Origin: Pseudomonadota bacterium
Lineage (GTDB): Bacteria; Pseudomonadota; Alphaproteobacteria; Caulobacterales; Caulobacteraceae
NCBI GenBank assembly: GCA_018241995.1
Contig: JAFECT010000003.1
Coordinates: 674,228-738,227, forward strand
DNA: 64,000 bases
Direction: 5' to 3'
Shown here: positions 54,596 to 62,764 of the stretch, in pieces
How positions within the stretch are numbered: position 1 is the stretch's first letter
Layout of the letters: each line of letters starts with the position of its first letter
Position numbers and translations under genes: made by a program
Notes under the pieces: generated by a model
What the model was told of the DNA's origin: nothing
Database searches by the model: none
What the model saw: only the letters and a program-made list of their open reading frames with translations

Positions 54596-56205
54596 CCTTT
54601 CGCATCCTCCAGGATCATCGCGGCGCCCTTCTCCGCGATCATGATGGTGGGCGAGTTGGTGTTGCCCGAGACAATCCGGGGCATGACCGAGGCGTCCACG
54701 ACGCGCAGGCCTTCCACGCCGCGCACCCGCAGGCGCTCGTCCAGCACGGCCATCGGATCGTTCGCGGGGCCCATGGCCGCCGTGCCGACCGGGTGGAAGA
54801 TGGTGGTGCCGAGTTCGCCCGCGGCGGCCAACAGGTCGGCGTCGGAGGTCGCTTGCGCGCCGGGCCGGAATTCCTCGGGCCGATAGCGCGCCAGCGCGGG
54901 CTGGGCCACGATCTTTCGCGTCAGGCGCAGGGCATCGACGGCGACCTGGCGGTCCTCATCGGTTGAAAGATAGCGCGGCGCGATGGCGGGCGGCTGGGAC
55001 GGGTCGTCGCCGCGCCGGACGTGGGTCGAGCCCCGGCTGGTGGGCCGAACGTTACAGACGCTGGCGGTGAAGGCGGCGAAGCGGTGCAGGCCGTCGCCCC
55101 ACTTGTCCAGTGACAGGGGCTGGAAGTGGAACTGCAGATTGGCGGTGGCGAAGCGCTCCGACGACTTGGCGAAGGCCCCGACCTGCGAGGGGGCCATGGT
55201 CAGCGGCCCGGTGCGGAACAGGGCGTATTCCGCACCCATCCAGGCGCGCTTGATCAGGTTGGCGTGGTCGGTGTTGAGCGTGCGCACGCCGCTGACCTTG
55301 TAGATCGGCCGGATCTGCAGGTGGTCCTGCAGGTTCTCGCCGACGCCCGGCGCATGATGCGTGGCCTTGATCCCGAGCGCCTGCAGCCGCGCGCCGTCGC
55401 CGATGCCTGAGAGCTCCAGGAGCTTGGGAGAGCCGATGGCGCCGGCGGCCAGGATCACCTCGCGGCGCGCCTTCACCGTGATGCGCTCCTGGGTCGCGCC
55501 GAGTTCGAGGCCTACAGCCCGTCGGCCTTCGAGCAACACCCGCAACACCGTGACGCCGGTCATCAGGGTCAGGTTCTTGCGATGCAGGACGGGCTTCAGG
55601 AAGGCGCGGGCGGCCGAGACCCGGCGGCCCCGGCGCTGGTTGACCTGGAAGTAGGACGAGCCCTCATTGTCGCCGGTGTTGAAGTCCTCGATCTTCGGCA
55701 CGCCCGCCTCGGCCGCCGCGTCGCGGATGGCGTCCAGCAGGTCCCAGCGCACGCGTGGATACTCCACCCGCCACTCGCCGCCCGAGCGGTGGGCGTCGTT
55801 GGTCGGCTCTATATGGTCCTCGTGCTTCAGGAAGGCCGGCAGGACGTCGTCCCAGCCCCAGCCGGGCAAGCCCAGTTGCCTCCAGCCATCGTAGTCGGCG
55901 GCCTGGCCGCGCATATAGACCATGGCGTTGATCGAGGAGCAGCCGCCGATCACCCGCCCGCGCGGATAGGCCAGGGAGCGGCCGCCCAGGCCTGCTTCCG
56001 CCTCGGTCTCGAACATCCAGTCCGCGCGCGGGTCGCCGATGGCGTAGAGGTAGCCCACCGGCACGTGGAACCAGATCCAGTCGTCCTGGCCGCCGGCCTC
56101 GACGATCAGCACGCGGTTCTTCGGATCGGCCGACAGGCGGTTGGCCAGGACGCAGCCGGCGGAGCCTGCGCCGGCGATGACGTAGTCCCAGCCGTCCGTG
56201 TCCAT
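54592..56205 (-). CDS. GMC-family oxidoreductase (choline/alcohol dehydrogenase-like)
   Basis: 537 residues. [20 protein letters not shown] binds [23 protein letters not shown] and [20 protein letters not shown] are GMC signatures; [10 protein letters not shown] and [17 protein letters not shown] hold the active-site His and Asn. An FAD-dependent alcohol dehydrogenase of unknown substrate. ATG 56205 overlaps the stop of the aminotransferase gene by one base (TGATG), so the two are an operon. Confidence 0.93.
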   Translation of the reverse strand: MDTDGWDYVIAGAGSAGCVLANRLSADPKNRVLIVEAGGQDDWIWFHVPVGYLYAIGDPRADWMFETEAEAGLGGRSLAYPRGRVIGGCSSINAMVYMRGQAADYDGWRQLGLPGWGWDDVLPAFLKHEDHIEPTNDAHRSGGEWRVEYPRVRWDLLDAIRDAAAEAGVPKIEDFNTGDNEGSSYFQVNQRRGRRVSAARAFLKPVLHRKNLTLMTGVTVLRVLLEGRRAVGLELGATQERITVKARREVILAAGAIGSPKLLELSGIGDGARLQALGIKATHHAPGVGENLQDHLQIRPIYKVSGVRTLNTDHANLIKRAWMGAEYALFRTGPLTMAPSQVGAFAKSSERFATANLQFHFQPLSLDKWGDGLHRFAAFTASVCNVRPTSRGSTHVRRGDDPSQPPAIAPRYLSTDEDRQVAVDALRLTRKIVAQPALARYRPEEFRPGAQATSDADLLAAAGELGTTIFHPVGTAAMGPANDPMAVLDERLRVRGVEGLRVVDASVMPRIVSGNTNSPTIMIAEKGAAMILEDAKG

Positions 56206-57386
56206 CAGGCGCTCTGGCGGGCGTTGGTCTCGGCCCAGCGGGTCAGCCGGCCGATGCCGTCCTCGAGCTTGTCCGGCCGGGCGGCGAAGCACCAGCGGAT
56301 CCAGCCCTCGCCGCCGGCCCCGAACGCTGCGCCCGGCGCCAGGCCCAGCCCGGCCTCCTCGATCAGGCGGCGGCAGATGGCGACGGAGTCGCGCGCGCCC
56401 TCGACGCGGAAGAAGGCGTACATGCCGCCGTCCGGCAGCACGGTCTCGACGCCCGGCAGGGCGGACAGGGCGCCACAGAGCCGGTCACGCGCATCGCGGA
56501 GCTCGCCGCGCAGGCGGGCGACCTCGGGCTCGCCCTCGGCGATCGCTACGACGGCGGCCTGCTGGATGAAGTGCGGCGCGCAGGAGGTGTTGAACTCCAT
56601 CAGCTTGCCGACGTCCTCCTCCAGGCCCTTCGGCATGCTCATCCAGCCGAGGCGCCAGCCGGTCATGCGCCAGGCCTTGGAGAAGCTGTTGACGCCGAAC
56701 ACGCGGTCCTCGGGCTCGGCCGCGGCCAGGAAGGAGGGCGCGCTCAGGCGATTGGCGGCGAAGGGCAGGCGCTCATAGACATCGTCGGCCATGACCCAGA
56801 TACCGAGACGGCGGCAACGCTCCAGGATCGCATCGCGCGACGCCTCATCCAGGGTCCAGCCGGTCGGGTTGTTGGGCGAATTGATGAGCAACAGGCGCGT
56901 GTCGGGCGTCAGGGCCTGAAACAACCGGTCCAGGTCCAGGCTCCAGCGGCCGTTCTTGGGCTCCAGCGGGACCTCGACCACCTCGGCGTTCAGGATGCGC
57001 GGGATTTCGAACAGGTTGGGCCACACCGGCGTGACCGCCAGCACCCGGTCGCCCGGGTCGAGGATCGCCTGCATGGCCACCATCAGGGCCGAGACCCCGG
57101 CGCTGGTCACCGCGATCCGATCGGCCTCGAAGGGCTTGTCGTGCAGGTCCTGCAGATAGCCGGCGATGGCCTCGCGAAGCGGGCGGATGCCCATGTTGTG
57201 GGCGTAGAAGGTGCGGCCCTGCTCGATGCCCTCGATCGCCGCCTCGGCGATGAACCTCGGCGTCGGCTGATCGGACTCGCCGAACCAGAAGGGCAGCACG
57301 CCCTCGCGCCCCATGGCGGCGTTGGCCAGTTCGCGGATGCGCGAGGTGGCGAGCGAGCGAATCTGGTCGCGGGCCTGGGCGGACAA
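56205..57386 (-). CDS. Class I PLP-dependent aminotransferase
   Basis: 393 residues from TTG 57386, which has GGAGG 6 nt upstream; ATG 57428 is the alternative, 14 codons longer but without ribosome site. NSPNNPTGWTLDEA, MADDVYERLPF and NSFSKAWRMTGWRLGW (PLP lysine) show an intact aspartate-aminotransferase-like enzyme. Co-translated with the GMC oxidoreductase; the pair could oxidise an amino alcohol and transaminate the product, which is speculation. Confidence 0.9.
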   Translation of the reverse strand: MSAQARDQIRSLATSRIRELANAAMGREGVLPFWFGESDQPTPRFIAEAAIEGIEQGRTFYAHNMGIRPLREAIAGYLQDLHDKPFEADRIAVTSAGVSALMVAMQAILDPGDRVLAVTPVWPNLFEIPRILNAEVVEVPLEPKNGRWSLDLDRLFQALTPDTRLLLINSPNNPTGWTLDEASRDAILERCRRLGIWVMADDVYERLPFAANRLSAPSFLAAAEPEDRVFGVNSFSKAWRMTGWRLGWMSMPKGLEEDVGKLMEFNTSCAPHFIQQAAVVAIAEGEPEVARLRGELRDARDRLCGALSALPGVETVLPDGGMYAFFRVEGARDSVAICRRLIEEAGLGLAPGAAFGAGGEGWIRWCFAARPDKLEDGIGRLTRWAETNARQSA

Positions 57387-57571
57387 ATCGAGCCTCCGGA
57401 ACTGTCGCGGCAGATATCGCCTGCCCATGCGCCCGGCGCCAGGGGGCGCGGCTTGAGCCGTGTCTTTCCTGCGGCGAGCGGTCACTGGGGCGTGAGTACG
57501 AATCCGGACAAAGCCGCTTACGCGAATCACCCGCCGGTTTATGGTCGCGGTTGAGCGGCCCGGAGACCGAT

Positions 57572-57931
57572 ATGGCCAGACGTGACCTCTCAGGCGCCGT
57601 GGACTTCTCGGTGCTGGAGACCTTCGCAGCCGGCGACGACGGCCTGATCGAGGAAGTGCTGAACCTTTTCCGTGAGCAGGCGCAGATCTGGGCGCCGATG
57701 CTGGACGTGCGAGAGCCGGGCTGGCGGGACGCAGCGCACACGGTCAAGGGCGCGGCGGCCGGGATCGGGGCGATGGAGCTGTCCGAGATTTGCGGCGCGG
57801 CGGAGCAGTCGCCGCGCGAACTGGCCCCGCCGGCCCTGGACCGCGTGCGCGACGCGCTCGACCGCACCCTCGCCGACGTCGCCGCCTACCAGCACGAGCG
57901 GATGCTGCAGTCGCTGAAGGCGCCGAGCTAG
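57572..57931 (+). CDS. Stand-alone histidine phosphotransfer (Hpt) protein
   Basis: 119 residues. HTVKGAAAGIGAMELSEIC has the phospho-accepting His56 of Hpt domains in a four-helix bundle. Relays phosphate from hybrid kinases to response regulators. ATG 57572 follows GGAGA; an upstream in-frame TTG at 57551 is less likely. No kinase or regulator is adjacent. Could be the equivalent of Caulobacter ShpA, but I cannot confirm this. Confidence 0.85.
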   Translation: MARRDLSGAVDFSVLETFAAGDDGLIEEVLNLFREQAQIWAPMLDVREPGWRDAAHTVKGAAAGIGAMELSEICGAAEQSPRELAPPALDRVRDALDRTLADVAAYQHERMLQSLKAPS

Positions 57932-57980
57932 GAGCGTGTCATGCAAAAGTGGTTCACACTTTTGCGCCCGGACATGCTCC
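57931..57980. repeat. 50-nt nested palindromic element between convergent genes
   Basis: Outer stem of 10 bp (57931-57940 with 57971-57980, one G-T pair) around an inner perfect stem GCAAAAGTG/CACTTTTGC (57943-57951, 57957-57965, 5-nt loop). It starts within the Hpt stop and ends 8 bp from the chorismate mutase stop. It resembles the widespread alphaproteobacterial palindromes with CAAAAGTG cores. It could act as a two-way terminator. Confidence 0.65.
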
Positions 57981-57987
57981 CAAGAAA

Positions 57988-58338
57988 CTAGGCCTTGGCG
58001 GCTGCCGGCTCGCGGGTCTGATCCCACACCTCGAACTCGTGCGCGATGCAGCGCGAGATCAGCATGCGCCACACCGGTTCGGCGATGGCGTGCGACAGGC
58101 CGGCCTCAGTCGCCGCGGCCTTCACCTTGGCCACCACGTCCTCGATCCGCGCGTCGTCGTGCACCACGTCGCGGCTGGGTTTGATGCGGGCGGCGGCGTG
58201 CATATAGCCCTGGCGCTCGGCCAGAAGCATGACCAGCGCCCGGTCCAGGGCGTCGACGCCCTGGCGCACCTCGGCCATGGTCTTGCAGTCGGCGGGCGCG
58301 ATGCGCGCATCCACCGTCATTTGGGTAGGGGATGACAT
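57988..58338 (-). CDS. Chorismate mutase (AroQ/PchB type)
   Basis: 116 residues. CKTMAEVRQGVDALDRALVM followed by LLAERQGYMHAAARIK, the catalytic Arg and Lys of the AroQ fold; RCIAHEFEVWDQ at the end resembles PchB-like members. Converts chorismate to prephenate; isochorismate-pyruvate lyase activity is an alternative. Start ATG 58338 (or 58320) lacks a Shine-Dalgarno. Confidence 0.87.
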   Translation of the reverse strand: MSSPTQMTVDARIAPADCKTMAEVRQGVDALDRALVMLLAERQGYMHAAARIKPSRDVVHDDARIEDVVAKVKAAATEAGLSHAIAEPVWRMLISRCIAHEFEVWDQTREPAAAKA

Positions 58339-58414
58339 GGCGGCGGTTTAGGCGGTTTCCGCGGCGCCGCCAATGGGCTGGGAGCCGTTCGCCAAAACGC
58401 TAAATCCTCTAATC

Positions 58415-58548
58415 CCGTCACCCTCGGGCTTGTCCCGAGGGCCCATGGCTCAGTTCGCAACTGGGTGCGGGGGCGTGACTCAGCGGGAAGCGGCCAACGG
58501 GCGTGCGGCGTCCGGCATGGGCCCTCGGGACAAGCCCGAGGGTGACGG
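58415..58548. repeat. REP/BIME-like element: two 33-bp arms in inverted orientation
   Basis: Positions 58415-58447 and 58516-58548 are perfect reverse complements, 68 bp apart. Each arm itself folds as CCCTCGGG-CTTGT-CCCGAGGG. This two-level symmetry is typical of paired REP sequences (BIME) mobilised by RAYT-type transposases. It lies between chorismate mutase and the 3D-domain gene. No transposase gene is present. Confidence 0.8.
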
Positions 58549-58565
58549 ACAGGAGAGGGGGAGGT

Positions 58566-59054
58566 TCACTTCGCGGGCGGGCAGCCGTCGAACTTGCCGG
58601 CCTTGGCGATGGTGACCTTCTTCAGGTTCAGGGGCATGGCCGGCTTCATCGAGCCGGAGCCGGCCCCCGTGAACAGGTCGATGCGCGAGCCCTTGATCGA
58701 GCCGCCGGTGTCGGACGCATACCAATAACCGTCGTGGCGGCCGCCGCCGGGCAGGGGCAGGCCCACGGTCTCGGCGATGAACAGGATGGTGCGCTTCGGG
58801 ATCAGGGTCGGGTCGACCGCGACGGTGCGCATGGCCACGGGTTTGCAGCCCAGCGAGTCGCGCGAACCCGCGCCGCCGCCACGCCCGTGATAGAGCGTCG
58901 CCTTCAACAGCCAGGTCGGCACAAAGCTACCCTGGACCACGCGCTGGCCGGGAGTCTGAGTCATCGGTGGCTTTGCGGAATCATCCGCAGACGCGCCTCC
59001 CGCGAAGCCCAACATGAGCAATGCGGCAAGGCCGCCGAGAACAGGTCGCATCAT
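58566..59054 (-). CDS. Secreted 3D-domain (double-psi beta-barrel) protein
   Basis: 162 residues. Signal peptide 1-23. GCKPVAMRTVAVDPTLIPKR and YWYASDTGGSIKGSRIDLF carry the three aspartates of the 3D domain shared with MltA-type lytic transglycosylases and resuscitation factors. Likely acts on peptidoglycan in the periplasm. The second ATG (59051) has better spacing from AAGGGC and may be the true start. Confidence 0.85.
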   Translation of the reverse strand: MMRPVLGGLAALLMLGFAGGASADDSAKPPMTQTPGQRVVQGSFVPTWLLKATLYHGRGGGAGSRDSLGCKPVAMRTVAVDPTLIPKRTILFIAETVGLPLPGGGRHDGYWYASDTGGSIKGSRIDLFTGAGSGSMKPAMPLNLKKVTIAKAGKFDGCPPAK

Positions 59055-59137
59055 CTGCCCTTATTTCTCGTGACGGTCTGGGGTGCGGCTTTTAATCTAT
59101 CCCCCACCGATGAATCAACCCCAGACGAGGCGACAAT

Positions 59138-59737
59138 ATGACCATCAAGGTTTACGGCGACTCGATCTCGGGCAATTGCCTGAAAGTCAAATGGGTGCTG
59201 GATAGACTCAATCTGTCCTACGACTGGATCGAAACTGATGTCACCAGCGGCTCCACGAGAACTCAAACGTTTCTGGCGCTAAACCCGGCCGGGCAAGTTC
59301 CGACGGTGGTTCTGGAAGATGGTCGGGTGCTGGCGCAGTCGGGCGCCATCGCTCTCTACTTCGCCGAAAACTCCGACCTGATCCCCGCCGACGCCTATGA
59401 CCGGGCGAAGATGTTCGAATGGATGTTCTGGGAGCAGTACAGCCACGAGCCCTATGTCGCGGTCAGGCGATTCCACATGCGCTACATGGGTAAAGCGGCC
59501 GAAGAGCTGGATCCGAAGCTGTTGGAGCGCGGCTCAGGCGCGCTGCAACGCATGGAAGACGCCCTACGGGGCGGCGGCGACTGGTTCGCCGGCCCGCGAC
59601 TCAGCCTCGCCGACATCGCGCTCGTCGCCTACACCCGCATGGCGGCCGACGGCGGCTTCGACCTCGGCCTCTATCCGCATATCCAAGCCTGGATCGGGAG
59701 GGTCGAGGGCGAACTGGGGCTTTCGCCCTACGTCTGA
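59138..59737 (+). CDS. Glutathione S-transferase family protein
   Basis: 199 residues. IKVYGDSISGNCLKVKWVLD, then LNPAGQVPTVVLEDGRVLAQ and SGAIALYFAE form the glutathione-binding domain; LSLADIALVAYTRMAADGG is the helical domain. It belongs to a different GST subgroup from 19254-19973. Substrate unknown. ATG 59138 follows GAGG. Confidence 0.9.
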   Translation: MTIKVYGDSISGNCLKVKWVLDRLNLSYDWIETDVTSGSTRTQTFLALNPAGQVPTVVLEDGRVLAQSGAIALYFAENSDLIPADAYDRAKMFEWMFWEQYSHEPYVAVRRFHMRYMGKAAEELDPKLLERGSGALQRMEDALRGGGDWFAGPRLSLADIALVAYTRMAADGGFDLGLYPHIQAWIGRVEGELGLSPYV

Positions 59738-59849
59738 CGTTGAAGCTGTCAAACGGGTCGCGTAACCGTTTCAATCCGCGCCGGATTTTCAGGGCCGGGC
59801 GAGTTCAACGGGCTTGGGTCCGATTTGCGTATCTGGGGGGAGTAAAGCC

Positions 59850-60860
59850 ATGAAGCGCGCCGTTTCCACGATGGTGCTGGCCGCGATGATCGCGGCGCCT
59901 GCGAGCCAGGCGCTCGCCTGGGGCGACACGGGGCACCGCATGGTCGGGCGCTTGGCGATGGAGGCCCTGCCGGCCGACATGCCCGCCTATCTGCGCACCG
60001 CAGCCTCCATCGACGCGGTGGAGGAACTGGCGCGCGAGCCCGACCGCTGGCGCGGCGCCGGCAAGACCCACGACAGCGACCGCGACGCCGGCCATTTCAT
60101 GGATCTGGACGACCAGGGCCACGCGCTGTCGGGCGATGCGCTCGACCAGCTGCCGCAGCGGCGCGTGGATTTCGAGGCGAAGCTCATGGCCGCCCACACC
60201 GACATCCTGAAGTCGGGTTACGTCTACTATTCGATCATCGACGGCTGGCAGCAGCTGGTGAAGGACTTCACCTACTTCCGCGTCGAGACCGCCGCCCTGG
60301 CGCACGAGAAGGACGCCCGCAAGAAGGCCTGGTACGCCAAGGACCTGGAGTGGCGGAAGGGCCTGATCGTGCGCGACCTGGGCGTCTGGGCCCACTACGT
60401 CGGCGATGGCAGCCAGCCGCTGCACCTGTCGGTGCACTTCAACGGCTGGGGCAAGGAGTTCGCCAACCCGAACGGCTACACGCTCGAGAAAATCCACACC
60501 GCGTTCGAAGGGCCGTTCGTGCGCGACCACGTCGCCATCGCCGAGGCCCGCGCCGCCATGCGCCCCTACAAGGCCTGCGAAGGCGCGCTGGAGGCCTGCG
60601 TCTCGGCCTATCTGACCCACACCTGGACCGGCGTCGAGCCGTTCTATCAGCTCGAGAAGAAGGGCGGCTTCCGCGATGCGACGCCTGAGGCCAAGGCCTT
60701 CACGGCCGCCAAGCTCGCCGACGGCGCCTCGGAACTGCGCGACCTGATCGTGGACGCCTGGAAGGCCAGCGAAAACGCCAAGGCCGGCTATCATGGCGTC
60801 ACCGCCAAGGACGTCGAGAACGGCGCGGACGCCTGGGAAGCGCTTTACGGGGATGGCTGA
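59850..60860 (+). CDS. S1/P1-type nuclease, first tandem copy
   Basis: 336 residues. Signal peptide 1-23, so the mature enzyme begins Trp24 (WGDTGHRMVG). In S1/P1 nucleases the N-terminal Trp amino group and the next His bind zinc. WAHYVGDGSQPLHLSVHFNG supplies the further His/Asp ligands. Exported, single-strand-preferring, 3'-nucleotidase-capable enzyme likely used to scavenge phosphate or nucleotides. GGGGGGAG precedes ATG 59850. Confidence 0.92.
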   Translation: MKRAVSTMVLAAMIAAPASQALAWGDTGHRMVGRLAMEALPADMPAYLRTAASIDAVEELAREPDRWRGAGKTHDSDRDAGHFMDLDDQGHALSGDALDQLPQRRVDFEAKLMAAHTDILKSGYVYYSIIDGWQQLVKDFTYFRVETAALAHEKDARKKAWYAKDLEWRKGLIVRDLGVWAHYVGDGSQPLHLSVHFNGWGKEFANPNGYTLEKIHTAFEGPFVRDHVAIAEARAAMRPYKACEGALEACVSAYLTHTWTGVEPFYQLEKKGGFRDATPEAKAFTAAKLADGASELRDLIVDAWKASENAKAGYHGVTAKDVENGADAWEALYGDG

Positions 60861-60864
60861 CGCC

Positions 60865-60893
60865 ACTCCTCGCTCGTGAGACGAGGGAGGAGT
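60865..60893. repeat. Imperfect hairpin repeat between the two nuclease genes
   Basis: ACTCCTC-g-CTCGT, loop GAG, ACGAG-g-GAGGAGT: 12 paired bases with one G-G mismatch. Starts 4 bp after the first nuclease stop. Shares AGGGAGGAGTAG with the palindrome at 14342-14368, so it is a second copy of the same family. Confidence 0.5.
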
Positions 60894-60944
60894 AGAGGCC
60901 GCCAGTTGGACGCTCTATTGTCGCCGCTCACCAGGATCGTATCG

Positions 60945-61964
60945 ATGACCCGCAGACGCCTCTTTCTCGCCGCCGCCGTCGCTGCGGTATCCGCAGGCGT
61001 CGCTACCGCCGCCTTCGCCTGGGGCGCCATGGGCCATCGCGAGATCGGGGTTGCGGCGATGCATGCGCTGCCGGCGGAGATGCCCGCCTTCCTGCGCACC
61101 CGGCATGCGGCGACAGAGGTCGGCGAACTGGCGCGCGAGCCCGACCGCTGGAAGGACTCCGGCAAGATCCACGACACCGACCGCGAGCCCGCCCACTTCG
61201 TCAACATCGGCGACGACGGCCACGTCTACGAAGGCCCGGCGATCGACCAGCTGCCGCCGACGCGCGAGGCCTATGAGCGGGCGCTGCACGCCTCGGGCAA
61301 GCAGGACATGACCATCGTCGGCTGGCTGCCGTACGCCCTGGTCGACAACTATCAGCAGCTGGCCAAGGACTTCGCCTATTGGCGCGTCGATACGGCCGCG
61401 GCCGCCCGCGCCAAGACCAAGGCGCGCAGGGCCTGGTTCACCGCCGACCGGGTGCGGCGCGAGGCCCTGATCCTGCGCGACATCGGCGAGTTCGGGCACT
61501 ACGTCGGCGACGGCTCCCAGCCCCTGCACGTGAGCGTGCATTACAACGGCTGGGGCAAGGAGTTCCCCAACCCGAACGGCTACACCCTCAACCACATCCA
61601 CGGCCCGTTCGAGGGCGCCCTGGTGCATGACGGGGTCAGCCAGGCGGACGTGGAAAAGCACATGCGCCCCTACGCGCCGTGCAAGGACGCCATCGAGGGC
61701 TGCGTCGGCGACTATCTGAAGGCGACGCTGCGCCAGGTCGAGCCGCTCTATCAGATGGAAAAGGCCGGCGGCATGAAGCCGGGCGATCCGCGCGGGCGTG
61801 CATTCGCCGCCGCTCGCCTCGGCGACGGCGCCTCGCAACTACGCGACTTCATCGTCGACGCCTGGCGCGCCAGCGAGACCCTGCCGGTGGGCTGGCCCAA
61901 GGTGACGCTGAAGGACGTGCAGTCCGGGACCGACCCCTACGAGTCGCTCTACGGCAAGGATTGA
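60945..61964 (+). CDS. S1/P1-type nuclease, second tandem copy
   Basis: 339 residues. Signal peptide 1-25, mature start Trp26 (WGAMGHREIG). FGHYVGDGSQPLHVSVHYNG matches the first copy, and the two align over their whole length (for example NGWGKEF(A/P)NPNGYTL). Same predicted zinc-site and activity. AGGA precedes ATG 60945. The stop is 2 bp before the NUDIX start. Confidence 0.92.
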   Translation: MTRRRLFLAAAVAAVSAGVATAAFAWGAMGHREIGVAAMHALPAEMPAFLRTRHAATEVGELAREPDRWKDSGKIHDTDREPAHFVNIGDDGHVYEGPAIDQLPPTREAYERALHASGKQDMTIVGWLPYALVDNYQQLAKDFAYWRVDTAAAARAKTKARRAWFTADRVRREALILRDIGEFGHYVGDGSQPLHVSVHYNGWGKEFPNPNGYTLNHIHGPFEGALVHDGVSQADVEKHMRPYAPCKDAIEGCVGDYLKATLRQVEPLYQMEKAGGMKPGDPRGRAFAAARLGDGASQLRDFIVDAWRASETLPVGWPKVTLKDVQSGTDPYESLYGKD

Positions 61965-61966
61965 GC

Positions 61967-62431
61967 GTGGACGGCGATTTCAGTGCGCTGCAGTTCGGCG
62001 CCGCCGAACCCGGCGTCATCTACCGCGACCGCCCCGCCGCGTTCGGGCTGGTCCTGCAGGGCGGAAAGCTCGCCTGCGTGGAGGTGCGCCTGCCGGGCGA
62101 GGCGCCGTTCTGGGACCTGCCGGGTGGAGCGCTCGATCCGGGGGAGGGGCCGCGCGAGGCGGTGATCCGCGAGTTCCACGAGGAAACGGGCCTCGCCATC
62201 ATCCCGCTCGGCGACCCGTTCGCCTGGGCTTCCCAGCGCTTCCGCAAGGCCGACCACGAACCGGTCAACAACCGCTGCGCCTTCTTCGAGGCCGAGGTCG
62301 TGCACGAGGACCCGGCCGGGAAGATCGAGGACGACCACACCCTGCACTGGCGCGCGCCGGAGGACCTGATCAAGCGCCTGCGCCACGACGCCCACGCCTG
62401 GGCGGTGGCCAAGTGGCTGCGCGGGGCCTAG
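61967..62431 (+). CDS. NUDIX hydrolase
   Basis: 154 residues from GTG 61967 (AAGGA 6 nt upstream). The box GALDPGEGPREAVIREFHEE followed by TGL fits GX5EX7REUXEEXGU exactly. Hydrolyses a nucleoside-diphosphate derivative; substrate unknown. It is 2 bp after the second nuclease, so it shares its transcript, although the nuclease is exported and this enzyme is cytoplasmic. Confidence 0.93.
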   Translation: MDGDFSALQFGAAEPGVIYRDRPAAFGLVLQGGKLACVEVRLPGEAPFWDLPGGALDPGEGPREAVIREFHEETGLAIIPLGDPFAWASQRFRKADHEPVNNRCAFFEAEVVHEDPAGKIEDDHTLHWRAPEDLIKRLRHDAHAWAVAKWLRGA

Positions 62432-62520
62432 CGCTTCAGCCGGAACGGCCCAGCCGGCCAACCGTTTAGCTCCCGACGGCGCGGCTCCCCTCGCGCCTCG
62501 CAATCCAAGGAGAGACGGAC

Positions 62521-62709
62521 ATGGTCGACCACAATCGCGTCGAAGGCTCCGCCCGCAAGATCGGCGGCGACATCAAGGAAGCCGCCGGCAAGGCGCTGGG
62601 CGACGGCAAGCTGGAAGCCGAAGGCAAGGCCGACAAGATCAAGGGCAAGGCCCAGAATGCGCTGGGCGGCGTGAAGGACGCCCTGCGCGGCAAGGATCGC
62701 CGGTCGTAA
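62521..62709 (+). CDS. CsbD-family stress protein
   Basis: 62 residues: DHNRVEGSARKIGGDIKEAA, then GKALGDGKLEAEGKADKIKG and KAQNALGG. This is the CsbD-like repeat, hydrophilic and mostly disordered or helical. Often general-stress induced; function unknown. AAGGAG precedes ATG 62521. Confidence 0.92.
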   Translation: MVDHNRVEGSARKIGGDIKEAAGKALGDGKLEAEGKADKIKGKAQNALGGVKDALRGKDRRS

Positions 62710-62722
62710 GGCCAAATAATTT

Positions 62723-62754
62723 CCGCTCATCCCGGCGAATGCCGGGATGAGCGG
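62723..62754. terminator. 14-bp stem palindrome between convergent genes
   Basis: Perfect 14-bp stem (62723-62736 and 62741-62754) with GAAT loop, between the CsbD gene and the VWA gene, whose stops are 14 and 11 bp away. Probable bidirectional terminator. The TCATCCCGGC-GAAT-GCCGGGATGA core is also a common dispersed palindrome. Confidence 0.7.
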
Positions 62755-62764
62755 GTTATTGAAT

